Source: Escherichia ruysiae
Lineage (GTDB): Bacteria; Pseudomonadota; Gammaproteobacteria; Enterobacterales; Enterobacteriaceae
Assembly (NCBI RefSeq): GCF_031323975.1
Contig: NZ_JAVIWS010000001.1
Location: 4,402,001-4,466,000 of the forward strand
Length of the DNA: 64,000 nucleotides
Reading direction: 5' to 3'
Shown here: in pieces, positions 46,714 through 59,135 of the stretch
How the letters are laid out: the number at the start of each line of letters is the position of its first letter
Numbering within the stretch: the first letter of the stretch is position 1
Position numbers and translations under genes: made by a program
The notes under the pieces: generated by a model
The model's input: only the letters and a program-made list of their open reading frames with translations
The model's database searches: none
Told to the model about the DNA's origin: nothing

Positions 46714-47832
46714 TTATTTGAAGCGGGAAAGTCTGAATGGCGTCAAATCAAAATCGCTATTTATACCTTGCGCAAAATCGGCGGCTATTTCCCCTAATAC
46801 CGATGCAAATTTAAATCCGTGACCACTCAGGCCGGTAATCAGCAGCGTATTATCGTGACCGGGCAGGGTGTCGATAATAAAATCTTCATCAGGCGAATTA
46901 TCGTAGGTACAGGCAGCTCCGTACAGGCAGCAACCAATGCCCGGCAGTATGCTACGTAAGAAGGGAAATGCTTCAGAACCGTCACTGGCGATTTCAGCAA
47001 ACGGAACGCGTTCATCCGCTGAATGAATCACCTGACCACCATTATGTTTTCCAATTTTCAGAGCGTCATTTTCGGCGGGAAAGCCGTAATACTGATCGCC
47101 ATTGGGCAGTTCTCCGGTAAAGGCCGGAAATTTATTTTTCACGCTATAACGACCATCGGCCTGATACCAGGCGAACACTTTGCGTACTGGCTGGACAGGC
47201 AGTTCTGGCAGCAGGTCTTTTACCCAGGTTCCCGCGCAGACGATCGCTTTTTTCGCCTGATACTCGCCGTCAGCTGTTTCAATAGTTACGCCGTCATCGT
47301 CATGACGAATTGCGGTGACCGGGCAGTTGAACAGTTGGGCACAGCCAGCTTCCTTCGCCAGTTGGATCCAGGTTTTAATTGCCAGTTCGCTGCGCAGAAA
47401 GCCAGAATCAGCCTCAAACAAGCCGATGTAATTGTCAGGGACGCGTATTTCAGGCCAGCGAGCCATAATGGTTTGCGCATCCAGTTTTTCGACGTTGAGT
47501 TGCCATTGTTCCGCGCTGTGGGCGACATTGGCGAGGAATTCGGAGTCGGCTGGGCCGAGGTTAATGACGCCAGAGCGCACAAAAATGGGGTCTTCTTCGT
47601 TGTAACGGGAGAGTTCATCCCACAGGGTTTGCGCGCGAAGTACCAACGGAACATACTTTTCACCTTCACCATAAGCATGGCGAATTAATCGTGTATCACC
47701 GTGGTGGCTGCCGTGTTGGTGCGGCGGCATATGGGCGTCGGTCATCAGCACTTTCAAACCGGCCCGAGTGGCATAATACCCGGCTGCAGCGCCTACGGAA
47801 CCGCTGCCAATAATGATGAGATCGTATTTCAT
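46714..47832 (-). CDS. solA: SolA, N-methyl-L-tryptophan oxidase
   Basis: A 372-residue monomeric sarcosine-oxidase-family flavoprotein. The FAD motif [15 protein letters not shown] is at the N-terminus and a Cys in the C-terminal [13 protein letters not shown] region fits covalent flavin attachment. It demethylates N-methyltryptophan, giving formaldehyde and peroxide. It is monocistronic, with a terminator. Confidence 0.96.
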   Translation of the reverse strand: MKYDLIIIGSGSVGAAAGYYATRAGLKVLMTDAHMPPHQHGSHHGDTRLIRHAYGEGEKYVPLVLRAQTLWDELSRYNEEDPIFVRSGVINLGPADSEFLANVAHSAEQWQLNVEKLDAQTIMARWPEIRVPDNYIGLFEADSGFLRSELAIKTWIQLAKEAGCAQLFNCPVTAIRHDDDGVTIETADGEYQAKKAIVCAGTWVKDLLPELPVQPVRKVFAWYQADGRYSVKNKFPAFTGELPNGDQYYGFPAENDALKIGKHNGGQVIHSADERVPFAEIASDGSEAFPFLRSILPGIGCCLYGAACTYDNSPDEDFIIDTLPGHDNTLLITGLSGHGFKFASVLGEIAADFAQGINSDFDLTPFRLSRFK

Positions 47833-47902
47833 TTTTTTCTCTCTGCTCTCATGGTTTAAGCAGAGTAATTAAGTGAATGCAGATATACAACCCAGAAATA
47901 GT

Positions 47903-47925
47903 AAAGGCACCAATCTGGTGCCTTT
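47903..47925. terminator. Hairpin downstream of bssS
   Basis: AAAGGCACCA-ATC-TGGTGCCTTT is perfect; on the minus strand it follows bssS, ending in TTTACT. Some symmetry lets it act on both strands. Confidence 0.75.
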
Positions 47926-47946
47926 TGGGTGGATGGTCATGTCAAG

Positions 47947-48201
47947 TTAATGACGACGATACTCATTTACATGGAAATCACCAGATTCAATTTTGGCGAT
48001 TCCTGCTTCTAATATCGAAATAAATTGTCTGGCAACATCAGTAGTTAACCAGAGTGTCTGACCAACTTCAGTCCCTTCCTGCTCGGACTTATTTGGGGTC
48101 TGGTAGTGCAAACGCAACATCAGAGCATCATAGCTATCAACGGTGCTGATGTCCCACCCTACGAGCGGATGAGTCTGAATGACTTCATTGTTTTTTTCCA
48201 T
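47947..48201 (-). CDS. bssS: BssS, biofilm regulator
   Basis: An 84-residue cytoplasmic protein that in K-12 affects biofilm formation through signal secretion and AI-2 uptake. No known catalytic motif is visible. I chose the ATG at 48201; two ATGs are adjacent (48204 and 48201) after GGGGGCC. Confidence 0.93.
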   Translation of the reverse strand: MEKNNEVIQTHPLVGWDISTVDSYDALMLRLHYQTPNKSEQEGTEVGQTLWLTTDVARQFISILEAGIAKIESGDFHVNEYRRH

Positions 48202-48432
48202 CATGGCCCCCTAATTCGTGTTACTAGACAACGTTATTCGAGGTTCAATGCATTTTTATCTGAAGCAACTTCAGTATACCAATAAGTAAGGGTATCCACA
48301 GAATTTTTAAAGGGGGAAAGAGATATTTTTTTGTTTTTAAGATTTATATGAACAATAAAACAGCATGTCATTCATATTTTTTTAGCATATCGTGCAATTA
48401 TTTTGAGGAAGTGTAGAAATTTTGTGCTGAAA

Positions 48433-48456
48433 ATAAAAAAGCCGGGGCGACCCGGC
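48433..48456 (-). terminator. dinI terminator
   Basis: On the minus strand, GCCGGG-TCGC-CCCGGC is followed by six Ts. Confidence 0.88.
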
Positions 48457-48477
48457 AAAAACAAACATTACTGCATA

Positions 48478-48723
48478 TTATTCGCTAACGAACCAGTCAT
48501 CTGCGCTTTCCCATGTTTCTTGCAGAATTTCGCTAATGCGCTGTTTATCTTCTTTTGTTGCGCCAATAACCGATAAATTATTAGCTGCGGCATAACGAAC
48601 AGAAACATGACCTTCGTTATCAGGAAACGCATATTGAATACGGCGGGAAAGTTCAACTGCCAGAGCGTCAATGGCTCCGGCAGGTAATGGAGAAGTTTTC
48701 GCTATGGTGACTTCAATTCTCAT
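48478..48723 (-). CDS. dinI: DinI, SOS-induced modulator of RecA
   Basis: An 81-residue protein that binds and stabilises RecA filaments and limits UmuD and LexA cleavage. The highly acidic C-terminal helix (EILQETWESADDWFVSE) mimics DNA and binds RecA. Start at 48723 gives the K-12 length. A LexA box lies 22 bases upstream. Confidence 0.97.
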   Translation of the reverse strand: MRIEVTIAKTSPLPAGAIDALAVELSRRIQYAFPDNEGHVSVRYAAANNLSVIGATKEDKQRISEILQETWESADDWFVSE

Positions 48724-48742
48724 AATAGCCCCCTGTTTAATA

Positions 48743-48762
48743 TACTGGTTATTTATACAGGC
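48743..48762. promoter_or_regulatory. LexA (SOS) box of dinI
   Basis: CTG-N10-CAG is present as CTGGTTATTTATACAG (48745-48760), with flanking TA on the left and G on the right. This is the standard LexA operator and covers the dinI promoter. Confidence 0.92.
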
Positions 48763-48796
48763 AAAATAACCTAATGACAACAGGGAACTACGTTTT

Positions 48797-49843
48797 TTAT
48801 TGTTTAACTGTCCAGCGTACTGTTTCTCCGGCCAGGAATGGCACCAACGTGTCGTCAGTCAGAGCGATGCTTTCAGCCACTTTCTGCTCTTCGCGTACCA
48901 GTTCAATAAACGATTCGTTGACTGGCAAACCATAGAACTGCGGGCCGTTTAAAGAACAGAATGCTTCAAAGTGCTGTAACGCATTCATTTCTTCAAAGAC
49001 AGTGGCGTAACTGCCCAGCGCCGTTGGGGCATTAAAACAGCCGGCACAACCGCAGCTACTCTCTTTGCGATGACGCGCATGTGGCGCGGAGTCAGTCCCA
49101 AGGAAAACGCGACTAAAGCCACTGGCGACCAGTTCACGCAGCGCCTGTTGATGCACATTACGTTTGAGAATGGGCAGGCAGTACAGATGCGGACGTATGC
49201 CACCAACCAGCATATGGTTACGGTTAAACATCAAATGCTGGGGTGTAATGGTAGCAGCCAGCAGTTCATTACCGTCACGAACATATTCAGCGGCATCTTT
49301 CGTCGTGATGTGCTCAAAAACCACTTTCAGCCCAGCCAGACGTTGGCGTAGCGGCTCCATAACAGTTTCAATAAAGCGCGCTTCACGGTCAAAAATGTCG
49401 ATGTCGGCGTGTGTCACCTCTCCGTGTACCAGCAGTGGCATACCCATTTTTTCCATTCGCTCCAGTACGGGCATGATAGCGTCAACCGACGTCACGCCGT
49501 GGCTGGAGTTGGTGGTCGCGTTTGCTGGGTAAAGTTTTGCAGCGGTGAACACGCCTTCGTTAAACCCTCGCTCCAGTTCGTCTGCATCCAGTGAATCAGT
49601 TAGGTAGCAGGTCATCAGCGGGATGAAGTCGTGCCCGGCAGGGACGGCGTCAAGAATACGTTGACGATAAGCCACGGCAGCTTCAACGGTCGTCACGGGC
49701 GGTGCCAGATTGGGCATAACGATGGCCCGACCATAGGTTTGGCTGGTATACGGCACGACAGTTTTTAACATGTCGCCATCGCGGAGGTGAAGGTGCCAGT
49801 CGTCTGGGCGGCGGATCTTTAATACCTGGGATGGTGCAGTCAT
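48797..49843 (-). CDS. pyrC: PyrC, dihydroorotase
   Basis: A 348-residue zinc amidohydrolase of pyrimidine synthesis (carbamoyl aspartate to dihydroorotate). The HLHLRDG motif near residue 17 and the Lys in [11 protein letters not shown] (carboxylated metal bridge) are present, with later metal His residues and catalytic Asp in GTDSAPH. Regulation in K-12 is by PurR and by start-site switching with the leader hairpin. Confidence 0.97.
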   Translation of the reverse strand: MTAPSQVLKIRRPDDWHLHLRDGDMLKTVVPYTSQTYGRAIVMPNLAPPVTTVEAAVAYRQRILDAVPAGHDFIPLMTCYLTDSLDADELERGFNEGVFTAAKLYPANATTNSSHGVTSVDAIMPVLERMEKMGMPLLVHGEVTHADIDIFDREARFIETVMEPLRQRLAGLKVVFEHITTKDAAEYVRDGNELLAATITPQHLMFNRNHMLVGGIRPHLYCLPILKRNVHQQALRELVASGFSRVFLGTDSAPHARHRKESSCGCAGCFNAPTALGSYATVFEEMNALQHFEAFCSLNGPQFYGLPVNESFIELVREEQKVAESIALTDDTLVPFLAGETVRWTVKQ

Positions 49844-49894
49844 TAATCTCTATGCTCCGGCTGAAGGGATGTTTTTGCCGGACACAAAGGATAA

Positions 49895-49910
49895 GCGGAA
49901 ACGTTTTCCT
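49895..49910. promoter_or_regulatory. PurR operator of pyrC
   Basis: GCGGAAACGTTTTCCT contains the symmetric GGAAACGTTTTCC core of the PurR site (consensus ACGCAAACGTTTTCGT) about 55 bases upstream of pyrC. Confidence 0.85.
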
Positions 49911-49926
49911 TTGCACGAAAAATAAA

Positions 49927-49942
49927 GGGCGCGAATGCGCCC
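49927..49942 (-). terminator. yceB terminator
   Basis: On the minus strand, GGGCGC-ATTC-GCGCCC is followed by TTTATTTTTC. Confidence 0.85.
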
Positions 49943-49948
49943 TCGTGT

Positions 49949-50509
49949 TTAATCAGTAAACGGAATGACAATTTCGCCAGGTTTCACCTCAATACCTTTC
50001 GCCAGTTTTTTCGCCATTGCTTCACCTTTGCTGCCATCTTCGCGCAGAATGTAAGCCGGTTGCTGGTTAAAGTAGTTGCGTAATGCCTGATTCAAATAGG
50101 GGAGCAACGTTTGCATCACTGTCTGCATTTTTTCCGGTTGTACCGTCGCATCGACCACTTCCATTTCCTTCAGGAAGATAGCGCCTTTTTCTTTATCGAA
50201 AACCGGCAGTGCTTTCAGTTTTAGTTTCATGGTCGCTTTCTGGCTGCCGAACAGGGAGTTCATATCCAGATTTGCATCCCCGGTTAAGGTTATCTTATTC
50301 GGCTCTTCGCGACCAATTTGGCTGGCCAGGTTTGTCAGAACAATATGGGCATCCGCTACGCCGGGCAAACCGATATCTTTCGAGAAATTATTATGTTTCT
50401 CAAGTGACTGGTTAATTTCTTGTTCGCTAATCGTGTACTGGGTGAGTTGATTACAGCCAACGAGCAGGCCGCTGACGAGCAATGCAGCGGCAAATAAAAA
50501 CTTGTTCAT
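49949..50509 (-). CDS. yceB: YceB, periplasmic lipoprotein (DUF1439)
   Basis: A 186-residue lipoprotein with lipobox LLVGC (Cys19). The mature part has a BPI/TULIP-like fold in its family, often binding lipids. Function unknown. I chose ATG 50509 (MNKFLFAAAL); the upstream open frame adds residues with no signal character. In K-12 the next gene upstream is grxB, which is absent. Confidence 0.93.
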   Translation of the reverse strand: MNKFLFAAALLVSGLLVGCNQLTQYTISEQEINQSLEKHNNFSKDIGLPGVADAHIVLTNLASQIGREEPNKITLTGDANLDMNSLFGSQKATMKLKLKALPVFDKEKGAIFLKEMEVVDATVQPEKMQTVMQTLLPYLNQALRNYFNQQPAYILREDGSKGEAMAKKLAKGIEVKPGEIVIPFTD

Positions 50510-50680
50510 GGTAGTCCTCGACATGAAATCTGCGTCAATATCCTGACACAACGCAGCATGTGCCACCAGCGTTAAACTCGCCAGCAGAAAAAACTGAATT
50601 CTGCGGCGGCAGGTAATAACAAGCTGTTAAGGCGTGTCAGGTTGACAGGGCGAGCAATGGTAACAGAAAGCATCGCGTTT

Positions 50681-51889
50681 TCAGGCGTCGCGTTCCAGCA
50701 ACCGACGCGCCGCGCGTTTCTGGCTAAATTGCCAACCCAGCGCAAGGAAGGTGATTATGCCAATAATGCCCAACATCATCCACGGTAACTCTGGTTGTTG
50801 TGCCGACTTTCCCAGATCAAACAGCCAACCGCCGCCGATATAGCCAATAGCTCCGCCAATGGCCAGACCCAGACGGCTAAAACCCATATAGCTGCCGCGT
50901 GCTCGTGCATCCGCCAGCGAGGCACTTAAGGTTTCACGCGCAGGTTCGGCAATGATCGAACCGATATAAAACAGACAAATCAGGGTGAAAAGTTGTTGCA
51001 GGCTGCTGACCATGCCCACCGGCATCATGCTTAATGACATTATCAACAACCCAGCCATCAACCGGTGTTCCAGACGAAAGCGCCTTTCGCTCCAGCGAGC
51101 GATAGGGTAGAGCAAGGTTAAGGAGAGACATGCTTCAATGGCATACATCCATTTAACGGCAGAGGGCGCTCCGGCGACGTCGTTGACCATAATCGGCAGC
51201 ATCAACATCACCTGAACGGCAAGCATGTAGTAGCCCGCCAGCGTCAGGACGTAGGTGACAAAACGTTTATCACGCATCACGCGAGCCATGCCTTCGCGGA
51301 CTGGCGTGCGCACGGTAGAGAGTTTCCATGCCGGTAACAACCAGGCATTAAACGCTGCACACAGTACAAATAGAATCGCCCCTGTGGCGCAGACCAGGCG
51401 GAAATCATATTGCAACAGCCAGCTTCCCAACAAAGCGCCAATGACCGCACCGGCACTGTCCTGCATCATCAACAACGAGAAAAAGCGCCCACGTTGCTGC
51501 GGGCGAATCAATTTGACCACCAGCGCCGAACGCGGCGGATCGAAAAGAGTGCCGCCAAGACCTGAGAGAAGGCAGGAAAACCACAGTAACCAGGGCTCCT
51601 GGGCGATGCCCATAGTGGCGAATCCGGCGGCGCGCATCAGCATACCGGTGACAATCATTGGTTTAGCGCCAAAGCGGTCGGCAATTGCGCCGCCAAAAAT
51701 ACCCAACCCTTGCTGAATGAACTGACGCAGACCGAGGGCAATACCGACCATCACGGCGGCCCAGCCCATTTGATCAACGAAGCGGATGGAGATCAGCGGG
51801 AAGACAACAAAGAACCCCAGCACGACCAGCATATTATCGATGAGCAGGAAATATTTACCCAGGTTCCTCGCCTGCGACACGCGCGACAT
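50681..51889 (-). CDS. mdtH: MdtH, MFS drug efflux transporter
   Basis: A 402-residue major facilitator with 12 helices; motif A is [17 protein letters not shown]. In K-12 it gives norfloxacin and enoxacin resistance on overexpression. I chose the ATG at 51889 (MSRVSQARN), preceded by GAGGGG; a start 30 bases upstream is less likely. In K-12 grxB lies next to it. Confidence 0.94.
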   Translation of the reverse strand: MSRVSQARNLGKYFLLIDNMLVVLGFFVVFPLISIRFVDQMGWAAVMVGIALGLRQFIQQGLGIFGGAIADRFGAKPMIVTGMLMRAAGFATMGIAQEPWLLWFSCLLSGLGGTLFDPPRSALVVKLIRPQQRGRFFSLLMMQDSAGAVIGALLGSWLLQYDFRLVCATGAILFVLCAAFNAWLLPAWKLSTVRTPVREGMARVMRDKRFVTYVLTLAGYYMLAVQVMLMLPIMVNDVAGAPSAVKWMYAIEACLSLTLLYPIARWSERRFRLEHRLMAGLLIMSLSMMPVGMVSSLQQLFTLICLFYIGSIIAEPARETLSASLADARARGSYMGFSRLGLAIGGAIGYIGGGWLFDLGKSAQQPELPWMMLGIIGIITFLALGWQFSQKRAARRLLERDA

Positions 51890-52124
51890 TTCCCCTCCTG
51901 GGAAATAAAAGATGAGCACTTTCTATTCTGCATGGTCGCTAATACTTTTCCCACAATTCCCGGGACAATATTTTTTTATCGAAAGCCCTCTTTGATAGAG
52001 AGTTTTTATCAAATATGTGAATAATGCAGGAAATGGCATTTTGGACTTTTCACAGGCTCTGGTTGCGCAGGTATAGTAATACTTACAGCGTATTAAAGAC
52101 GTTACGGGAAGGAGTAGGTATAGA

Positions 52125-53367
<1,243 letters not shown>

Positions 53368-53368
53368 A

Positions 53369-54292
53369 GTGAAAAAATTACGTATCGGCGTAGTGGGATT
53401 AGGCGGCATCGCGCAAAAAGCGTGGTTACCGGTGCTGGCGGCAGCATCAGACTGGACGTTACAAGGCGCGTGGTCGCCAACGCGTGAGAAAGCCCTGCCA
53501 GTTTGTGAAAGCTGGCGCATTCCCTACGCTGATTCGTTATCCAGCCTCGCCGCCAGTTGCGATGCGGTTTTCGTGCATTCAAGCACTGCCAGCCACTTTG
53601 AGGTTGTCAGTGCGCTGTTAAATGCGGGGGTGCATGTTTGTGTTGATAAACCGCTGGCGGAAAATCTGCGTGATGCCGAGCGGCTGGTGGAACTGGCAGC
53701 ACGGAAAAAACTCACCCTGATGGTCGGTTTTAACCGCCGTTTCGCACCTCTCTACTGTGAGTTAAAAACGCAACTCGCTACGGCGGCCTCGCTAAGAATG
53801 GATAAGCATCGTAGCAATAGTGTCGGGCCGCACGATCTTTATTTCACGTTGCTGGATGATTATCTGCATGTGGTGGATACCGCGCTGTGGTTGTCTGGCG
53901 GTAAAGCCTCTCTGGATGGCGGCACGCTACTGACTAACGACGCTGGCGAAATGCTATTTGCCGAGCACCATTTTTCTGCGGGTTCTTTGCAGATTACCAC
54001 CAGTATGCATCGCCGTGCCGGAAGTCAGCGTGAAGCCGTGCAGGCCGTGACTGACGGTGCGCTCATCGACATTACGGATATGCGTGAATGGCGTGAGGAG
54101 CGCGGGCAGGGGGTAGTGCATAAACCGATTCCAGGCTGGCAGAGTACCCTTGAGCAGCGTGGATTTGTTGGTTGCGCACGTCACTTCATTGAGTGCGTGC
54201 AAAATCAGACAGTTCCGCAAACCGCCGGTGAACAGGCGGTGCTGGCGCAGCGCATCGTTGACAAGATCTGGCGCGACGCGATGAGTGAATAA
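53369..54292 (+). CDS. mviM: MviM, GFO/IDH/MocA-family oxidoreductase
   Basis: A 307-residue NAD(P)-dependent oxidoreductase, probably on a sugar or inositol-like substrate that is not known. The Rossmann motif GVVGLGGIAQKAW and the EKP-like DKPLAEN motif define the family. It starts with GTG at 53369, one base after the yceH stop; this gives the K-12 N-terminus (MKKLRIG). It is upstream of murJ, but with a spacer of about 110 bases. Confidence 0.95.
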   Translation: MKKLRIGVVGLGGIAQKAWLPVLAAASDWTLQGAWSPTREKALPVCESWRIPYADSLSSLAASCDAVFVHSSTASHFEVVSALLNAGVHVCVDKPLAENLRDAERLVELAARKKLTLMVGFNRRFAPLYCELKTQLATAASLRMDKHRSNSVGPHDLYFTLLDDYLHVVDTALWLSGGKASLDGGTLLTNDAGEMLFAEHHFSAGSLQITTSMHRRAGSQREAVQAVTDGALIDITDMREWREERGQGVVHKPIPGWQSTLEQRGFVGCARHFIECVQNQTVPQTAGEQAVLAQRIVDKIWRDAMSE

Positions 54293-54314
54293 ACCCTGTA
54301 ACATCTGGCGGTAG

Positions 54315-55937
<1,623 letters not shown>

Positions 55938-55945
55938 TAATGCGT

Positions 55946-55968
55946 TCCGGCCTGCATTGCAGGCCGGA
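55946..55968. terminator. Hairpin between convergent murJ and flgN
   Basis: TCCGGCCTGC-ATT-GCAGGCCGGA is perfect but lacks a T run on either strand; likely a shared weak terminator or a 3' stabiliser. Confidence 0.65.
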
Positions 55969-55976
55969 GAAAATCT

Positions 55977-56393
55977 TCAGATAGATATCTTTTTACTGCC
56001 GCGATGGGACGTTGAGGTTTGACCGTTAGCCCCGTACAGCGTCGGTTCCTGATGCGGTTTCAGCATCTCCAGCGCCTGTTGATTGCGCTCAATCTGTCCT
56101 TCCAGAAGCCAGCCGTTATGTTGATTTAACTGGCGCAGTTGCTGCGTTTTCACGGTAATTTCCTGCCATCGCTGTGTGATCTCGTCGCTGTTTACAGTAT
56201 CCAGTGTTTGCCGACGTAACTGCTCAAGGTAATCCAGCGTTGCCAGCTGTGAGCTTTTTTGTTCTGTAGTCCATTGCAACTGGCTGCCGTTGATCTGCCC
56301 CATAGAGAGATGTTGTTGCTCTTGATCCATCACCATTTTAAGCTCGTTAAGCACTGTGGACATCTGGTCGAGGATCTCTGCAAGACGCGTCAT
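55977..56393 (-). CDS. flgN: FlgN, export chaperone for FlgK and FlgL
   Basis: A 138-residue helical cytoplasmic chaperone of the flagellar type III export system. It binds hook-associated proteins and delivers them to FlhA. It lies four bases after flgM. Regulated at class II and III levels. Confidence 0.96.
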   Translation of the reverse strand: MTRLAEILDQMSTVLNELKMVMDQEQQHLSMGQINGSQLQWTTEQKSSQLATLDYLEQLRRQTLDTVNSDEITQRWQEITVKTQQLRQLNQHNGWLLEGQIERNQQALEMLKPHQEPTLYGANGQTSTSHRGSKKISI

Positions 56394-56397
56394 AAGC

Positions 56398-56691
56398 CTA
56401 TTTACTCAGTAAGTCTTGTTGTACTTCGCTGATCAGCGCGTCGGCAATTTTGCCGATATCCATTTTTAGCTCACCGTTACGAATCGCCTGTCTCAACGCT
56501 TCTACGCGTTCAAGATTGATATCACTGCTGCCTGGCTGCATCAATTTTGCCTGCGCATCGCTTAACGTGACGTTGGTGCTGGTGGCTGCGGTCGTTTTAG
56601 TCGAGCGGGTATTGGCTACCGGCGCGTCAGTGTTTTCGCGTGGCTGAACGGTGCTTACGGGCTTCAGAGGTGAAGTGCGGTCAATACTCAT
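56398..56691 (-). CDS. flgM: FlgM, anti-sigma-28 factor
   Basis: A 97-residue, mostly disordered protein that holds FliA inactive until hook completion, when it is exported. Helical segments in the C-terminal half bind sigma-28 ([14 protein letters not shown] region). It has its own sigma-28 promoter (56735-56761) besides readthrough from flgA. Confidence 0.97.
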   Translation of the reverse strand: MSIDRTSPLKPVSTVQPRENTDAPVANTRSTKTTAATSTNVTLSDAQAKLMQPGSSDINLERVEALRQAIRNGELKMDIGKIADALISEVQQDLLSK

Positions 56692-56734
56692 GGTTTATTC
56701 CTCATTGAGGGCGCTTTTATCATTTGTTGCTTAT

Positions 56735-56761
56735 TTATCGGCAATAGTCGGTCAATCTTTA
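56735..56761 (-). promoter_or_regulatory. Sigma-28 (FliA) promoter of flgM
   Basis: On the minus strand TAAA-N15-GCCGATAA is a perfect consensus sigma-28 promoter, about 45 bases before the flgM start. It lies between flgA and flgM. Confidence 0.93.
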
Positions 56762-56766
56762 ACAGC

Positions 56767-57426
56767 TTACAGGTTTATAAGAATATTCCCATCAGCATCC
56801 ACCACGCCACTGACCACCTGACCCGACACCATGCGGACACGAGCATTTTGCGCGACGGCGGCATTGTTCAGTGCCTGACCTTCAGCATTGGCGCTGAATC
56901 CCTCCCCGCTGGCAATCACATTGACGCGTTGACCGGCTTTGACTCGCCAGGCCTGGCGCAGCATGGTTAGCTGTACAGGCTGTTCGGGCGCCAGATCGCG
57001 CAGGCTGACGGCATCAACAAGTTGATTGACATCCAGTACAGTACGCGGCGGTAAGGTATCCAGCCGTCCGTGTTTTAGTTTGACACTGCCAGATTCCAGT
57101 TTTCCCCCACGCACAACGGGCATCGCAGCAACCACATAATTTCCCGTGGCCTGCACATTAACCTGCAAATATCGTTTGTTGTTGCCGCAGCGCGCCAGCA
57201 CATTCACATTGCCCCACAGGCGGGAATTGCTGGTCATCGACAGCAATGGCTGTTCACACGGAGGCAGTAAATGGGGCGCAGTACGAATAGAGACCCGGAC
57301 TTCATCACTCAACCCTGCCAGTTGTGCGGCAAAAAAGGTTTGCAATTGTGATGTGAGATCGCCAGCCGCACTCAGCGGACTGAACAGTATCGCGATGATC
57401 ACCATACAACGCTTCATTGCCAGCAT
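56767..57426 (-). CDS. flgA: FlgA, periplasmic chaperone for P-ring assembly
   Basis: A 219-residue exported protein that helps FlgI polymerise around the rod. Signal peptide about 1-21; SAF domain in the C-terminal half (QLVDAVSLRDLAPEQPV onward). Many substitutions against remembered K-12 FlgA, mainly in the first 70 residues. I chose ATG 57426. It heads flgAMN, divergent from flgB. Confidence 0.95.
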   Translation of the reverse strand: MLAMKRCMVIIAILFSPLSAAGDLTSQLQTFFAAQLAGLSDEVRVSIRTAPHLLPPCEQPLLSMTSNSRLWGNVNVLARCGNNKRYLQVNVQATGNYVVAAMPVVRGGKLESGSVKLKHGRLDTLPPRTVLDVNQLVDAVSLRDLAPEQPVQLTMLRQAWRVKAGQRVNVIASGEGFSANAEGQALNNAAVAQNARVRMVSGQVVSGVVDADGNILINL

Positions 57427-57579
57427 TTTCACCTCCAGCCATTTCTACAGGCCAAATTGTACCCGCGCGTTGTGACCATCAACGGCATAAATAGCGACCC
57501 ATTTTGCGTTTATTCCGCCGATAACGCGCGCGTAAAGCCTTTAAGCTGACGGCAGAATTTTGATACCTGCGGAGGAGAT
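57427..57579. promoter_or_regulatory. flgA-flgB divergent promoter region
   Basis: A 153-base spacer. FlhDC-dependent class II promoters for both operons are expected here from K-12. A GCCGATAA word at 57517-57524 matches the sigma-28 -10 for flgB, but no TAAA stands 15 bases before it. GGAGGAGA precedes flgB. Confidence 0.7.
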
Positions 57580-57996
57580 ATGCTCGATAAGCTCGACGCC
57601 GCCTTACGTTTTCAACAAGAGGCGCTCAATCTGCGCGCCCAGCGTCAGGAAGTGCTGGCGGCAAATATCGCCAATGCTGATACCCCTGGTTATCAGGCGC
57701 GCGATATAGATTTTGCCAGTGAACTTAAAAAAGTGATGCAGCGTGGACGAGATGAAACCAGCGTGGTTGCGCTGACCATGACCTCAACGCAACACATTCC
57801 GGCGCAGGCGCTGACGCCTCCTTCCACAGAACTGCAATACCGTATTCCGGATCAGCCTTCGCTGGACGGCAATACCGTCGATATGGATCGCGAACGTACC
57901 CAGTTTGCCGATAACAGCCTGCAATACCAGATGAGCCTTAGTGCGTTGAGTGGGCAAATCAAAGGCATGATGAACGTTTTACAGAGCGGAAATTAA
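57580..57996 (+). CDS. flgB: FlgB, proximal rod protein
   Basis: A 138-residue flagellar rod subunit, exported without cleavable signal. The N-terminal rod motif ([14 protein letters not shown]) and the helical ends form the axial D0 coiled coil. First gene of flgBCDEFGHIJ. Confidence 0.97.
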   Translation: MLDKLDAALRFQQEALNLRAQRQEVLAANIANADTPGYQARDIDFASELKKVMQRGRDETSVVALTMTSTQHIPAQALTPPSTELQYRIPDQPSLDGNTVDMDRERTQFADNSLQYQMSLSALSGQIKGMMNVLQSGN

Positions 57997-57999
57997 CGG

Positions 58000-58404
58000 A
58001 TGGCACTGCTGAATATTTTTGATATCGCCGGATCGGCGTTAACTGCTCAGTCCCAGCGTCTGAACGTGGCGGCCAGTAATCTGGCTAATGCCGACAGTGT
58101 GACTGGCCCAGACGGACAACCTTATCGGGCAAAACAGGTGGTGTTCCAGGTGAACGCCGCGCCAGGCGCTGCTACGGGCGGCGTAAAGGTTGCCGATGTT
58201 ATTGAAAGTCAGGCTCCGGACAAACTGGTTTATGAGCCGGGTAATCCGCTGGCGGACGCGAAGGGCTACGTGAAAATGCCAAACGTTGATGTTGTCGGGG
58301 AGATGGTTAACACCATGTCGGCGTCGCGCAGCTATCAGGCCAACGTGGAAGTGCTTAACACGGTGAAAAGCATGATGCTGAAAACCCTCACGCTCGGTCA
58401 ATAA
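58000..58404 (+). CDS. flgC: FlgC, proximal rod protein
   Basis: A 134-residue rod subunit with the flagellar rod signature ([12 protein letters not shown]) and the C-terminal basal body domain ([23 protein letters not shown]). It starts three bases after flgB. Confidence 0.97.
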
Positions 58405-58415
58405 AGGAGAAAGCC

Positions 58416-59111
58416 ATGTCCATTGCGGTAACCACCACCGATCCGACAAATACCGGCGTCAGCACTACCAGCAGTAGTTCGATCACGGGCAGTAACGCCG
58501 CAGATTTACAAAGCAGTTTTCTGACCTTGCTGGTGGCACAACTAAAAAACCAGGACCCGACCAATCCAATGGAAAACAACGAGCTGACGTCGCAACTGGC
58601 GCAAATCAGCACGGTCAGTGGGATTGAAAAACTCAATACTACGCTCGGTTCGATTTCCGGGCAGATAGACAACAGTCAGTCGCTACAGGCCAGTAACCTG
58701 ATTGGTCACGGTGTGATGATCCCCGGCACCACTATTCTTGCCGGAACCGGCAGTGAAGAAGGTGCGGTAACCACGACCACACCGTTCGGTGTTGAACTGC
58801 AACAGGCGGCAGACAAAGTCACTGCCACTATCACTGATAAAAACGGCGCGGTTGTGCGCACTATTGATATCGGTGAACTGACCGCCGGCGTCCACAGTTT
58901 CACCTGGGACGGTACGTTAACTGATGGCACAACCGCTCCAAATGGTTCTTATAACGTGGCGATTAGCGCCAGTAACGGTGGTACGCAGTTAGTGGCTCAA
59001 CCGCTGCAGTTTGCTCTGGTACAGGGCGTGATTCGCGGCAACAACGGGAATACGCTGGATCTTGGTACTTACGGCACCACCACGCTCGACGAAGTACGGC
59101 AGATAATCTAA
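58416..59111 (+). CDS. flgD: FlgD, hook cap protein
   Basis: A 231-residue scaffold that caps the growing hook. The N-terminal conserved region (FLTLLVAQLKNQDPTNPM) and the Ig-like C-terminal FlgD domain (FTWDGTLTDG) are evident. AAAGGAG precedes it. Confidence 0.96.
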   Translation: MSIAVTTTDPTNTGVSTTSSSSITGSNAADLQSSFLTLLVAQLKNQDPTNPMENNELTSQLAQISTVSGIEKLNTTLGSISGQIDNSQSLQASNLIGHGVMIPGTTILAGTGSEEGAVTTTTPFGVELQQAADKVTATITDKNGAVVRTIDIGELTAGVHSFTWDGTLTDGTTAPNGSYNVAISASNGGTQLVAQPLQFALVQGVIRGNNGNTLDLGTYGTTTLDEVRQII

Positions 59112-59135
59112 GCCTTCACATTTCAGGAGTCAGTC

